From positions 4,891,479 to 4,955,478 of the forward strand of contig CM049321.1 of NCBI GenBank assembly GCA_026874595.1: a DNA stretch of 64,000 bases. The letters are read 5' to 3'. Below, piece by piece: positions 13,394 through 28,300 of the stretch. The position numbers and the translations under genes were made by a program. The notes below the pieces were generated by a model. The model was not told where the DNA came from. It saw nothing but the letters and a program-made list of their open reading frames with translations, and ran no database searches. Within the stretch, counting starts at the first letter, position 1. Each line of letters starts with the position of its first letter. This stretch comes from Sipunculus nudus (lineage: Eukaryota > Annelida > Sipuncula > Golfingiida > Sipunculidae).

Positions 13394-16300
13394 CAAAATA
13401 TTCACAACAATATTTACAAGTTAACAACAATATTTACTTAACACAATGAATCAATCTTGCCCTGCTTAACAAAGGGAATCTTATTTATAATTATCAAAGA
13501 AAGCCGGTCCTTTTATAACTTTATTAAACAAGCCTTTGTCAAAGGCTTTGAATAGCCTGTTTATCATATTGCATATATAAAATCCCAATAAACTTCAAAG
13601 CAGGTATGAAGGGATCGATCATTAGTTTACAGGTGACTGCTCACGTTATCAAACAGTCTCTCTATTATTGGTACTATGGTAGTAAGCATTGATGAATATT
13701 CTAATGATGTTATCGAAGCAGGGCGTCAGTTTGTCGTCGTCACGAACTGACATAATGTCAAGTCAAAATGTGTGTGATAAGCAATTACAGTTGATCGCTT
13801 ACGTAATGACAAACTTACTTTCATGACTCACTTTTTAAAATTAATTCCGCGCAAATGTTATTTACCCAACGCTAAGACTAGTTATGAACTCCGGTCAACG
13901 ACCGCAGCGTAGTGAATGCGACCGCGGTGTCAGAAGAAATACAACGGGAGTTCTGTTCGATGAATATTAATGAGGGATTTCCCCTAGGGCATGTGAACAC
14001 TTTACCTTAAAGATGTTTTAGACAATCGTTAAACAAATACGATGTATTCAAAGACGGGCTGTGCTAAAAAAAGTAATGGTACACTGGCATCAGAATTAAA
14101 GAATTGCGTCGTTTTACGTTCCCTCGCAATTATCGCGGAACTTTCATTTTTGGAGAAAGATTTAAACCATGCGGGCCCTGGGCCATTGACACCTAGAGGG
14201 GTATTGTGAATTGATGTCCAATTCACCGCGGGGAAAGTAGGTCACCATTGCCACAGGTCTGCACATTCACGAGACGGTCAACGGCACGGTCGTTTTAGTC
14301 TTAACTTGGGACGCCAGGTGCCACTACCGCTACACCAGGCGGTCGCTGGCGGCAGTGGTCGCTTGGTTTAGGTTTCACTGTACTTGGTCAACAAAATCTT
14401 GTTATGGTGAGGCTAATGCTCTAATGCTGTTAAATTAAAAAACCTCTAAAATTCAGACATGCCAAATTATCCCCTTCCTCATTAAATGTCACAGTTGAAT
14501 TTCCCAACCTTGTCAAACTCATCAAAAAATAATGAGTCTTAATATAGTCTGTATTAGTGGTAGGAATCAGTTGTAAAGTCATGTTCAAAGACTAAAAGAA
14601 ATAGAACATCCAATGATCCATTATTATATGTATCTTTAAGATTCACATGAAATCTGCAGTATTGAATTAGTCCTATACATTTATATTATAATAATGTCAT
14701 GTATATCCATATTGACATGGTTCCCTCCGTCTCTTGACACTACCGAATGCCTCCACCTGAGCCATGGAGAGTGCCTTGTTTAGTTATAATAACCATTTGT
14801 ATAATCCATGTAAAATAAATATGTTTATATTTATTTATTTATTCATCAACACAGCCTGTGTGGGGTTTGATCAGCATTTTCTGGGCTATTTTTAATAAAA
14901 GGTACAATGAATTGTCTTCAGTGAATATACATCAATTAGCAGGATAGGCTCCTTTAAGAATTTAAAAAAAAACAAGTCAGTCATACCTCCTTATGGGTCA
15001 AGTTGATGATCCTCTCTGTCCAGCCATTTTTCTGTTTCTCTGACTGGAGAGTTAGAGTTATTAGTCCATGATGCAACTGGCGCCCCCTCTCTGTTGGCCA
15101 GTAAACATTTATTTTTTGCTGCAATTAACATGGCAATGGTAAGAAACAGTATTTTTAAAATTTTACTGTTTTCTGATCATTTTACTGTTAAGCCTCCACT
15201 GAAATAAAATAGGGAAGTAAGAGTAAAACAAAGGCACCGCAAAGCCGATGATCCCCTCGCATGGTAGCATAATTATACAGGGTGTATAACAAAGTGTGAT
15301 AATGAAGAGGGCAGCTCTGTGACCTTGACCTTTGACTCTGTGACCTCAAAATCGATAGGTTTCTTTATCCATGGGCGAGTGAGTCATATGTGCAAGATGG
15401 AAGGTTTCGGTCAAACAGTTTGGCTTAAAATGGGTCCACAAGCCAATTCTGGACAGACAGACGGACGCATGAACAGAGGCATTACTTTATCCCCTCTGGC
15501 AACTTTGTTGCAAGAGGTAATTAGCGATAATTACCCATTATTTTTTATCACAGACTGAATTAAGATGTACTTCACACACTATGTATGGTGCATAAAAATG
15601 CATGGTACACATCCCCTGCATGAAGATCAGAATATTTTCTATATGTTGTGACACATGCTGGACATTTGTACACTCAAAAATTGCTAACTGTCACATTCTT
15701 GTTCTAAATGGACTTTATAACAACAGAGAAATAGTGCATCTAATAATATAAGACCTTCAAATTAAGACTATTTTTGGCCAGTTCCAGGGGTGGTCTTATT
15801 ACACAGGTCTCTCTCTATTTGGTGATCATGCCTGACTGTGTGATATGAATATTGTTACCATTCCCTTCTCATGTTCACTGCATAACATCGTAATAACTTC
15901 TGTTCCTTGTTCATAGACCATCAACCAGAAATCAGCGAAAGTTGCAGGTAGGGGAGACTGTGTCGTTATCAGTTTTGGACAACAGGGCGATAAATCCTGA
16001 AACATAAATTCAGAAAAAAGTTATTAAAACAAGTTCAAGGATATAAGATTTAATAAGTTAGAATGTTAATTGATTAGTCATTTAATGAATTAGTAAGTTG
16101 ATGATAAATAAAAATAAGTGAGATTATGAATTAATCAGTTCATGCAAATTATGAAAACTGACCCAAGCAGAAGTTAGTAAAAATAATATTTATGAATTTA
16201 TAATAAGTAAATTATTAGTTTAGTGCTTTTAAAACAATCCCACAATTCTTTTCAAATTAAGTTACAATACTGATGTCGATAACATTTAACAATTTACTGT

Positions 16301-19300
16301 TTACAAACTGCTGAAACTTGTCAATCTGGCTTGAGATCATTATTTTGTTAACTCATTTTGTGAGACAAAGTGGATAAAGAAACAAGGGGCCCATGGGCCA
16401 TGATGCTCAGCTTAATTTGACTTACAGGTGACACATGCATTAATTTTTTATGTTATGATCTGGTGAAAATATTTGGTAAGGAACCTTGCACAAGAGTAGA
16501 ATAACCTCTAGAATGTTTAAAATCATACTTTTCACCCATAGTCCTTAGAAAATAGGTTACAGTGACCTTATCTAGGGTTTCCAAGAAGATCTTCCCAGGA
16601 ATTTCCTGGATGCTAAGGTAGAAATTTTTGTTTCCAACTGCTTTAATTTGTGGCCATTTGACTAAATGAATGCTAAAATCATGTTCTTTCATATATCTAT
16701 TGACAATATTTCAAGATTCAAAGAAAATTTACAGGAACCTTCCTGGATCTTAATCAAATAAGAAATTTCTAGGTATTACTGTAACCAGTCATGCAAATCT
16801 GTCTTATAGGGTGCTCAAATCATGTTCTTTCACATATCTTGCAGAATATAGGTCACGGTGACCTTATTTCAAATGTGTAAAGGAGACTTTACAATGATGT
16901 GCCCAGAACTTCACAGGCTGTCATGTAAGAGGATTCCAATTGACTTACTAGGTGCTCAAAATCATGTTTTCGGCCTGAATAAAGTTCGCAGAATAAAGGA
17001 CCCCATGACTTATTTTAGCTTTTCTAGAAGATTTGCCTACAACCTCCCTGGATGTACACTGAGAAATTTCTAGGTCTAATGGTAACCATTTGTGCTTTGT
17101 AAATGCCCAGACTATTTTATTTGAAGGTCTCAAAAATGGACAAAAAAGCATAAAAACTAAAAAAAATACAGGTGGTGCCACCAGTGTTCAGGAACTGATC
17201 AATATGCATGGAGAGAATTATGGCAATCAATGCAATATTTATTCAGATAATGAAGCTTTTGTATGAAATTTTTATTTGTGTTGGATACTTGCAAGCTTGG
17301 AGGATATACGTTAGTGTGACCTAATTTCATGTTTCCAAGGAGATTTTTCATTAACCTCCATGGGTATTTTGTTAGAAGTTTCTGGGTCAAGTGGTTACGA
17401 TTTGTGCCCTGTTAAACGACAACCAGATGGAGGACAAAGAGTGATTGCTATAGCTCTGATGACTTTCAGTCAGCTGAGCTAAAAATGATGTTTAGAATAT
17501 TTCAAAGGATTATATTTGGTATAAACAGTTACTAGGTAGGCAAACTGGGAGAAAAATGGATTAATTATTGAGCCGAGCTTTGTGATAATGGATAAAATTT
17601 GAGCTGACTGTGTGGTTAATATTAATATGAACTAGACATTTCTTGGCACCGCAGGTGCCAGAGTATCCCCAGACATAGTAGGCCCCCCTCCTACAAGAAC
17701 AGACCCCCATTTTTAGCAGCATATACTGACACTTGGCATATTTATTGTTTATTCCATCTAACGATCCACAATCTTGTTGAAGATGTTGGTCCTGTGACCT
17801 TGATCTTTATAAAGATGTGTCCTGTGACCTTGACCTTTGATCTCATAACCCCAAAATCAATTTGGGTCTTGCTTTTCCAATGGGACATATGCAAGTCAAG
17901 TTTGAAATCTATACATCAATAAAGCAGGAATTATCATCCAGAAACTTATTTTTGGACAGATGGCTCCTGTGACCTTCACCTTTGACCTTGTGACCTCAAA
18001 ATTGATAGTGTTCTTCCTCTCTTGGCAGGAGAACTATATGTGCAAGATGAAAGATATGAGATGAAATGTTTGGCTGAAAATGCATCCACATCTTTTTAAA
18101 GATGTGTCCTGTGACCTTGACCTTTGACCTCATGACCCCAAAATCAATTTTGGTCTTACTTTTCCAATGGGACATATACAAGTCAAGTTTGAAATCCATA
18201 CATCAATAAAAGCAGGAATTATCATCCAGAAACTAATTTTTGGACATATGGCTCCTGTGACCTTCATCTTTGACCTTGTGACCTCAAAATTGATAGGGGT
18301 CTTCCACTCTTGGCAGGTGAACTATATGTGCAAGAGGAAAGATCTGAGATGAATTGTTTGGCTGAAAATGCATCCACAATCTTTTTAAAGAGGTTTCCTG
18401 TGACCTTGACCTTTGACCTCATGACCCCAAAATCAATTTGGGTCTTGCTTTTCTAATGGGTCAATAACAAAGCCAAGTTTGAAATCCATACATCAGTAAA
18501 AGATGGAATTATCATCCAGAAACTAATTTTTGGACAGATGGCTCCTGTGACCTTCACCTTTGACCTTGTGACCTCAAAACTTATAGGGTTCTTCCTCTCT
18601 TGGCAGGTGAACTATATGTGCAAGATGAAAGATATGAGATGAAATGTTTGGCTGAAAATGCATCCACATCTTTTTAAAGATGTGTCCTGTGACCTTGACC
18701 TTTGACCTCATGACCCCAAAATCAATTTTGGTCTTACTTTTCCAATGGGACATATACAAGTCAAGTTTGAAATCCATACATCAATAAAAGCAGGAATTAT
18801 CATCCAGAAACTAATTTTTGGACATATGGCTCCTGTGACCTTCATCTTTGACCTTGTGACCTCAAAATTGATAGGGGTCTTACACTCTTGGCAGGTGAAC
18901 TATATGTGCAAGAGGAAAGATCTGAGATGAATTGTTTGGCTGAAAATGCATCCACAATCTTTTTAAAGAGGTTTCCTGTGACCTTGACCTTTGACCTCAT
19001 GACCCCAAAATCAATTTGGGTCTTGCTTTTCTAATGGGTCAATAACAAAGCCAAGTTTGAAATCCATACATCAGTAAAAGATGGAATTATCATCCAGAAA
19101 CTAATTTTTGGACAGATGGCTCCTGTGACCTTCACCTTTGACCTTGTGACCTCAAAACTTATAGGGTTCTTCCTCTCTTGGCAGGTGAACTATATGTGCA
19201 AGATGAAAGATCTGAGATGAAATGTTTGGCTGAAAATGCATCCACATCTTTTTAAAGATATGACCTTGACCTTTGACCTCATGACCCCAAAATCAATTTG

Positions 19301-22300
19301 GGTCTTGCTTTTCCAAAGGGACATATATATAAGTCAAGTTTGAAATCCATACATCAATAAAAGCAGGAATTATCATCCAGAAACTAATTTTTGGACATAT
19401 GGCTCCTGTGACCTTCACCTTTGACCTTGTGACCTCAAAATTAATAGGGGTCTTCCACTCTTGGCAGGTGAACTATATATGTGCAAGATGAAAGATCTGA
19501 GATGAATTGTTTGGCTGAAAATGCATCCACAATCTTTTTATAGAGGTTTCCTGTATCCTTGACCTTTGACCTCATGACCCCAAATTCAATTCCGGTCTTG
19601 CTTTTCCAATGGGTCAAATACAAGTCAAGTTTGAAATCCAAACATCAATAAAAGAAGGAATTATCATCCAGAAACTAATTTTTGGACAGATGGCTCCTGT
19701 GACCTTCACCTTTGACCTTGTGACCTCAAAATTGATAGGGGTCTTCCTCTCTTGGCAGGTGAACTATATGTGCAAGATGAAAGATCTGAGATGAAATGTT
19801 TGGCTGAAAATGCATCCACATCTTTTTACAGATGTGTCCTGTGACTTTGACCTTTGACCCAATGACCCCGGAATCAATTTCGGTCTTGCTTTTCCAATGG
19901 GACATATATAAGTCAAGTTTGAAATCCATACATCAATAAAAGCAGGAATTATCATCCAGAAACTAATTTTTGGACAGATGGCTCCTGTGACCTTCACCTT
20001 TGACCTTGTGACCTCAAAATTGATAGGTGTCTTCCACTCTTGGCAGGTGAACTATATGTGCAAAATGAAAGATCTGAGATGAATTGTATGGCTGAAAATG
20101 CATCCACAATCTTTTTAAAGATGTGTCCTGTGACCTTGACCTTTGACCTCATGACCCGAAATTCAATTCCGGTTTTGCATTTCCAATGGGTCAAATACAA
20201 GTATAGTTTGAAATCCATACATCAATAAAAGAAGGAATTATCATCCAGAAACTAATTTTTGGACAGATGGCTCCAGTGACCTTCACCTTTGACCTTGTGA
20301 CCTCAAAATTGATAGGGGTCTTCCTCTATTGGCAGATGACTTATATGTGCAAGATGAAAGGTCTGAGATGAAATGTTTGGCTGAAAATGCATCCACATCT
20401 TTTTAAAGATGTGTCCTGTGACCTTGACCTTTGACCTCATGACCCCAAAATCAATTTGGGTCTTGCTTTTCAAATGGGACATATATAAGTCAAGTTTGAA
20501 ATCCATACATCAATAAAAGCAGGAATTATCATCCAGAAACCAATTTTTGGACATATGGCTCCTGTGACCTTCACCTTTGACCTTGTGACCTCAAAATTGA
20601 TAGGGGTCTTCCACTCTTGGCAGGTGAACTATATGTGCAAGATGAAAGATCTGAGATGAATTGTTTGGCTGAAAATGCATCCACAATCTTTTTAAAGAGG
20701 TTTCCTGTGACCTTGACCTTTGACCTCATGACCCCAAAATCAATTTGGGTCTTGCTTTTTCAATAGGACATATATAAGTCAATTTTGAAATCATTACATC
20801 AATAAAAGCAGGAATTATCATCCAGAAACTAATTTTTGGACAGATAGCTCCTGTAGCCTTGACCTTTGACCTTGTGACCCCAAAATTTATATGGATCATC
20901 CATTATTGGCAAGTGAGCTATATATTCAAGATGGAAGACCTGGGATGAAAGTTTGGCTTAAAATGCATCCACAGTATCTTTTAAAATGCCAGTCCAGTGA
21001 CCTTGACCTTTGACCTCATGACCCTAGAACCTATAGGGTTCTTACTTTAGTGGTGGGCTATACATAATCATGTTTGAAATCCATATGGCTATCAACACTG
21101 GAGATATCATAAGAGGTGTGTGATTTTCACCATATATGGCAATATTCAAGGTCAAGGCCACTATCATAGGAAAGGTCATGACCCCAATTTAAATAAGCAT
21201 CATCCCATAACCCATACCTATGTATATGCATAATATAAAAGAAATCTGTCCATTAGTTTTTTACTTATAATGCTCACAGTGCTGTAAGGTGGCAATTTAG
21301 GGGGTATTAAACGGCACGAAAACAAGTAAAGAATAATAGGTGGCGCCACCAGTTTCTGGAACTTGACAACCCTATCCATGATCTTCCATCAACTTGATTT
21401 TGGGATAAATCCATGCAAGATTTCTTGAGATATTAAAGAATTTGTGTGATTTTCCCCAAAATTGGACCTATTCAAGGTCAAGGACAGTCCCCTAGTAAAG
21501 GTCATGACCTCATTTTAAATAGGCATCGTCCTCTTACCCATATCTATACATATACCAAATTTAGTAAAGTTCCGTGAAATATTTTTTGGGTTATCGCGCC
21601 AACAAGATTCATATGCGGCGGCGGCGGGACCGGTATGAAAACATAGTATCCCCCGACTTTGTCTGGGGATACAATTACTGGTCCAGGGTACCAGTTGATT
21701 GACAAAATATTAACGCAACATTACGTAGACCAACACTCTAGATACTCCAAATGCACTAGATGTACACATGTTCATTTCTGGGAGGTCATTGAAAACCATA
21801 TATATTAAATAATCAAGCTCAGACTATAGCAGGAAAGCTAACTAGAAGATTAGGATTTATCACAAGGGTGTGCACCACCACAATTCTGGATTCACTGAAG
21901 GTACTTTCATTTTTTAGGTGTGATGTCATTCAGGTTTATATTGATATGTGGGAGGTTTCAGGGTTTGTGGACTTACATTCTGCTGACTAGAGTTGATAAA
22001 ATATGACTGAAATGCGAGAACATTATTAAATATGGTATCTAGCTCACTGGAGTACACTCCTCATGTAACCGTTATACACTCCAGTTGTCACCAGATTTTG
22101 TTGTTGTAACTGTTGCTTTTTATAGCAAGATTCTCTGGGTCTCACCACCAGGGTGGGCCAAGTAATCAGACCAATGAGAGAGTGATATCACACTGTGCAT
22201 CCAGCTCCAAATTTTAACCATGTGATACCACACTTTAATTGGTCTGATTACTTTTTTGCTCTGTGCCAGCCCTGGTGGTTGGACCCAGAGAATCCTGCAA

Positions 22301-25300
22301 TTCAAATCAGGGGTTAAAACAAAGGAGATCTCATGAAGTACTATGAAGAAGTTCAGACAGCTTTTATATATCAACAAGGTTTTGTGTCCGGAATTTATTC
22401 AAACTTTTATGATTATTTTATCACACCCTATAATTCAGGGTAGCAATTAACTGCACAACATTGTGCCCGCACAAAAAAGAAAAATAATCACCATTTACAT
22501 CTACTGAACCCAGCTCAGGGAAGATTTTACGTCCTTTCACATTCTGTATCTTCATGGCAGTTACATTTTCAATTTCACAGACCTTGATTCAGCAAGCACT
22601 TCTGGCATCAATTTCACCAATAATTAACAAGGCAATTGAACCAATCAAATGACTCATGCACACTTGTTCTACACAGCTGCCAGAGCACATCTGGTGCTAG
22701 TTCTAGACAAACTGTTTAGCACTGAGAGGACATCAAGATTTTGACCACTCAAATAAAGCCATGTAAACCTGTCCTGTTTCTTGTGCATGTGTTCTTGTTC
22801 AATTGGCATGGGAACAGTGTACTGTTGACATTTTGTTTGTTGGATCTGACTGGCAGTTGTGATTTTGGTCCAAACACTTGCACGTGTGATTCATGAAATA
22901 GATGCCAGAGCGGCTCACTGGATCAAGGTCTCTGAAAGCCTAGCTGCCAAAGAATTTATAGTAGGAAGATGATACCTGCAGTATTTTCCAATTCTAACCT
23001 TACTGTTATGTTAATAAACAGACAATGCATGCAACTGGTATCAGGTAAAAATATGTTTTATTTTACCTTTTCAAACTTATACTAATATCATCTTAAAATC
23101 TAAATTTTTCCTTAAATGGCATTAATTATTCGGAATTTCTGATAATTTTACTGGCTAAAAAGTAGTCTGACATTCCTACTTTATAACTAGAAACATGGAA
23201 CCCTGCTAACCTTAAACTAATTATTTTCACTATTTCTTTCAATACACACCGTTTAAAATTGAAACAGCTTTGAAAAGAATGAGCAAAGGTGTATGTTAAT
23301 GCAAGTCCTGGTATTATCAACGTATTACTTACATCCAAATGACTTGCATTGATATAATCATCTTTTCCTGTAGTTAGCACCACTCTGTTTGTATCATCTA
23401 CAAATGAGAGAATATGTATTCCTTTATCATTTCTGCTTAAAGGTGGCATTTCATATTTGAGTATGTATGCAGTATGTAGTCAGTGCCTATAAGTAGGCAT
23501 ATAGAAACTGTCACTGAAACTAATACTCAAGGAAAAAGATGGGGGAATTCTACCCCATGCTGTCAGTCATCAGGTATTTCAATTTTAGATGATGACTTTG
23601 CAGCATAAGATTAAGTTTAAATATTGTCCACCACTTGTTATTCCATCTTTTTTATTTCTCTAACAGGATGAGGATATTTGTTTTCAGTTAGTTAATATTA
23701 CCTCCTTGCATGAATACATATAATTGTTTGTGACTGATTCTGCAAAACTATAAACAATTTAATCTATGATGATAGAAAATGACCAATCATTAATATATCA
23801 ATTAAATGGTACATCACTACTTGAAATACCAATAATATTTGCAATAATGGTTTCTGTCGCAATACTCACAAGGCATGATTTCAGGACTCCTATTTTTTAA
23901 GGGATAACAGCGGGCGATGGCCATTCCATGAGCACGAGCGATTTGTTCTTGCTCAACAGGCATCTCCTGAAAAGAAAACAGAAAAGGTAAAAGATATAGT
24001 CACTTGCACATGTAACAGGGTAAAAGGTAACAATTACTCAATCACAGGATCATATCATTCACAGGGTACAGAAAAATCTGGGTGCGGCTTTTAATAGACA
24101 TGCAGCTTATAATAGAGAATATATGGTAAGTGTTACTCATAAGTTCACATTAGAAGGAAGGCTTTAATTTGCAAAATTACTTCCACTCAATCTCTGGGAG
24201 CATTCTGATGATACTTTGCTGGGTTAACGAAAGAGTCAACAACAGGTATCAAGCATGTGGTCCTTTACAGATGATCTATTACTATCAATTTCATGGGTGG
24301 TTATCTAAACTTTGAAGAATTAAAAGTTTCAATAAATGGAATTAAATGTATGACATGGAGACAAAGGCCTTGCCATGGATTTTCCACAGGAATCGCTAGT
24401 ATATCATAGTATAATTTCAGGATTTGGGCATGGTAAAAAAATGTTATTCCAGTCTAAACTTCGCTGATACCAGTCCCTTTGCAACCAAACTCTCCACAGA
24501 TAAATTCTTGCCTAGATGCTGTCCTAGAAGCACTTTTGTGTCACATCCCAGCACCCTTATTGAAAACTAACTGCTTTATTCCTCCTAGTTTCTCAAAACT
24601 GCTCATGGGAGTTGCAATTTTTTATTTTTCATACACACTTAAACATGGATGTCAATGGTCACAAGTTAAACTAGGTAAATGGAATTCTAATACTAGGGGT
24701 GAAACAATGCATTGAAGAATTGATGTACTGAATTACAATCCCTCAATTAAATTGTATTTTGATTCATAACCTCTGAATGGATTAATTTCGATTATATTAT
24801 TTTGTATGTAACATCCCAGTCCTCTGTGAGCTCTTAAATTTGAAGGAGTGGTTCATCATGTCAAAGCTCTTTATCTTGTATAAATCCTAAATCTATTTGA
24901 GGCCTCTGCTGGTGGACCAGTCCACTCATATATTGTGGCAACAAAACAGAGGGAAAGCTACAGTTTTATTTTTTAAATTTACTAACATCCATGTTGGTAA
25001 ACTGCTTTATTTTGTCTGTAATTTACAACTTAAGTAAGAATTGAATCAAGAACTGAATTGAAGGTAAAGAATCAATAACTGAATCCATTCTGAGGGCCCT
25101 CACAGTTCACACGCCTTGTAAACGAATATGCTAATCTGATACTAATAAACAACACAGTTCACCTTCCATAGTGTCTCTAGCGGTGACGGACCACTGAGAG
25201 TGGGCTTCATCAAGCTTTCCACATTTTTCTCAAACTTCTCCACTTCCTGTACGAACTTGTCGAGCACAGCTTGGTCGTCGTAAGGATCACGAGGATTCTG

Positions 25301-28300
25301 TCTCAGGCTCTTCTTGTACTCTTCTTCCTTCTTCCACTTTATATCCTCCTCTGTGATGACCTGAAAATATATTATTTGTTATAATAAATAGGAGGCATCC
25401 AATGTCTTTATTTATTTCATTTTTGATCTGTGAAGTTTAATAGACAGCCTTTACTGAATATTAACTTTTGAGATTTTTCAAAACTGAATGACAAGTAAAA
25501 TTAAAAGATGGAAACTTAAAACTGAAACCATCTTTCATAAATAGGTATAGTTCATGATCAGTTGTGATGAAGTTGATTCTGTTATAATGTTTCTATGCCT
25601 GACACAGTGACAGAAATGATAAAACCCTATTTAATTTTCAAAGAAACTTCTTGACCTTTCTTTTAAATGAAGAAGAATTCTAGTATTATCAAAACATTGG
25701 AAAAACTATGATTAGTTTCACAGATAAGGACATGTCTTATCAATTATATGCCCTTTCTGAACCTTGTTTTATTTCAAGTACACTAAAAACTTCTCAAGTG
25801 ATGGGAGGTGTGATGAATGAAAGATTTGCTCACCTTCGGTTTAAGGACATCTTTTGGGATAGAATCTTTATTGTTCGTTGGACTCGATGAGAGGATGTCA
25901 TCCAGTGAAGAGGAGTTTGAGGCTGCTGATGGCTGACGCTCAAGTTTAATTCCACAGGTTGGGCTGCTTTGGACACCAGAGGGTGCTGCATGCTGTGGCA
26001 AGACCTGTTGCTGTGGATACAACCCTTGACCCTGCTGACTGGCATAACCTCCAGCTTGGTTTGCAAAGTTGGTGTTTGGGCTGAGGCTTGCGATGCCACT
26101 TGGTATTCCAGGCAGCTGATTGGCTGTTTGCTGCACCTTTGTGACAGAGTCTCCATCAGATGCATCCGTTTTATCTGGTGTCAAAGGTTTCAACGTAGTG
26201 TCAATGCTCAGATCCAGCGATCCTAATTCCTGTGAATACTTGCCCAGTGAGCTCTGTGGCTGTGCCTGGGGCTTGCTTGAGGCCTAGTTGATGTAAATAT
26301 TTCTTTTAAATGTTGTATTAATATCATCATGCTGACGCATGGTCCATGGTGCAAAGAAACAATCTGACACTTATGAATTGTGGATAGTTTCTTGGTAGAA
26401 GTTTTATTTCCATATCTCAAAGGACAAGGTAAATGTGACCTTAATGTATGCTTAGTTGTAAAATAAACCTTATGTACACAAGTTAATCTCTGTGACAGTT
26501 AAAAGGTGTTCTATTTTAGTGGATGTATGACTGAAGAAGTTATTTAACCTAAAACCTCTAGGATTGCTTTACACCCCCAGGAGTGACTCCCTGATGGTTG
26601 TTTTGTGACAAACAAGTGACCCATGGGTCATGACGCTCAGCTGCCAAGCATGACCTGCGACATCATGGGCTGCAATTCACAACTTCTAGTAAAATTGTTG
26701 CAGAACCTATATGCCAATTTTGTTTAAACTTTCTACATTGCCATAAATTCTTATCATATATGTCTGGTTAAAACATAGTGAATGATGGTCTGAGGCAAAA
26801 TGTATGGTTGTTGAGCTATCAGGAACTAATCCCACAGCTTGCTCGATACCTGTCAGTCTCAAAAGGAATACCACACAGGCTACATATAAGATCAAAATAT
26901 AGCAAAAGATCAAGGAAATCCATGCAAGAATTATTGTGAAACAGGTGCTTCCATAATAATTTTTATTCAATACAAGCCAACTGTACTGAGCTTTCATAAA
27001 TGATGGTCATATTTATTAAGAAATCTTTGACCCAATGCAAGATTACATTAATATACATCCCACTGCATTCACTTTAATAGTTCTTGAGATAATATGTTCT
27101 AAAGGAATTTAAATATGGCGTCCTGGTGGCCATATTGGATTTCTGACAGGTCGGAAACTGAACAACAAACATCCTCTAAAAGGGACCAAACATCATAAAA
27201 AATCACAGGAACTGTCCTGGCAAAAGGATTTCTAAAATGGCTACCTGGCAGACATAATTGTTTTCTGACAAGTCACACACCCCCCAATAAGACACTAAAC
27301 TTGGAGCAATTGCTTCAAAGAATGTAACAGTTATGAATGTCCAAAACAATTCAAAAGGCATGATCAGGTTGGAGAGCTCTCATATCAGATTTATGAACAT
27401 GCAAATGTAAAAAGTGCAAGTCCAATTTGTTTTAATTATCAGCTTGCTATTCAATGGGGTCAGCAGGGTAGGTAAACTGCAAAACCTAAAAGAAAAGAAA
27501 TGCAGAAAGCATCACTAAGAGTCTTGTAATCAAATAAAGCCATCCTAAATCCAGGTATAGACCCACATATTATCAGAACAAACACTTGCTGGTATATCTG
27601 ATGATTTGTATAATAATATTCAGATATCTAGAAAACTAAGTTTATTGCTATGATTCCATGATATAAACTGCAAAATGTTCCCATCATTTTATAAATCAGT
27701 AGCTAAACTTAACACTTAACTCTCTAGTCTTAATGCCTGGCCAAAGCATTCCGGCAACAGTGTTTTTGTTATGCACTAATGATATATATATATTCTTATC
27801 ACTCCATGAGCTGATACAAAAGGGAGTCATATATCACAAGTGTCACTGACAATTATGGGCACATAGTGAGATGTACCAGTTGTGAGTGCCATATGGTTAT
27901 ATATACAAGAAAACAAGAAAAATAGAGATGGTCTACAAAATAAGTTATTGTGAACATCCCTGACCTATGACCTTGGCCTTTTGCCCACATATCAACTGGA
28001 TTCTTTCTAAATGATGGGTAACTACTAACCACTTACATCTGGCCGGGTGTAATTACTTGGCAACCAATGAGTGAATAACTTAGACCTGCAACCTTTAACC
28101 TCCTGACCAGCTGACCTCAAAATCAATTAGTTATTTCTTCATGCAAAAAGACACATAAATATGAAGTTTGAATCAAATTCAGTGATGCATAGATGTGGCA
28201 TATGTGAAAGACTGAAGGTTTGGGTTGAACACTTTCACTTGAAATATGTTCACAAGCATTTAGAACAATATTGTGACCTTGACCTTTGACCTTTTGAACT

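Noticed and set aside
17996-20506. Repeated ORFs of 61-67 residues on both strands (MDFKLDLYMSHWKSK and MGHIQVKFEIHTSIK types)
   Set aside because: They come from the 289-bp array. The period is not a multiple of 3, frames break in each unit, and both strands show such ORFs, so they are not coding.
17790-21060. CRISPR-like regular repeat array
   Set aside because: Units of 289 bp without short repeats and unique spacers, in a eukaryotic intron; this is a satellite-type array.
22444-22560. Possible exon on the minus strand (KGRKIFPELGS-like reading)
   Set aside because: The flanking exons p and q already join in phase and match the family without a gap, and no splice sites fit here.
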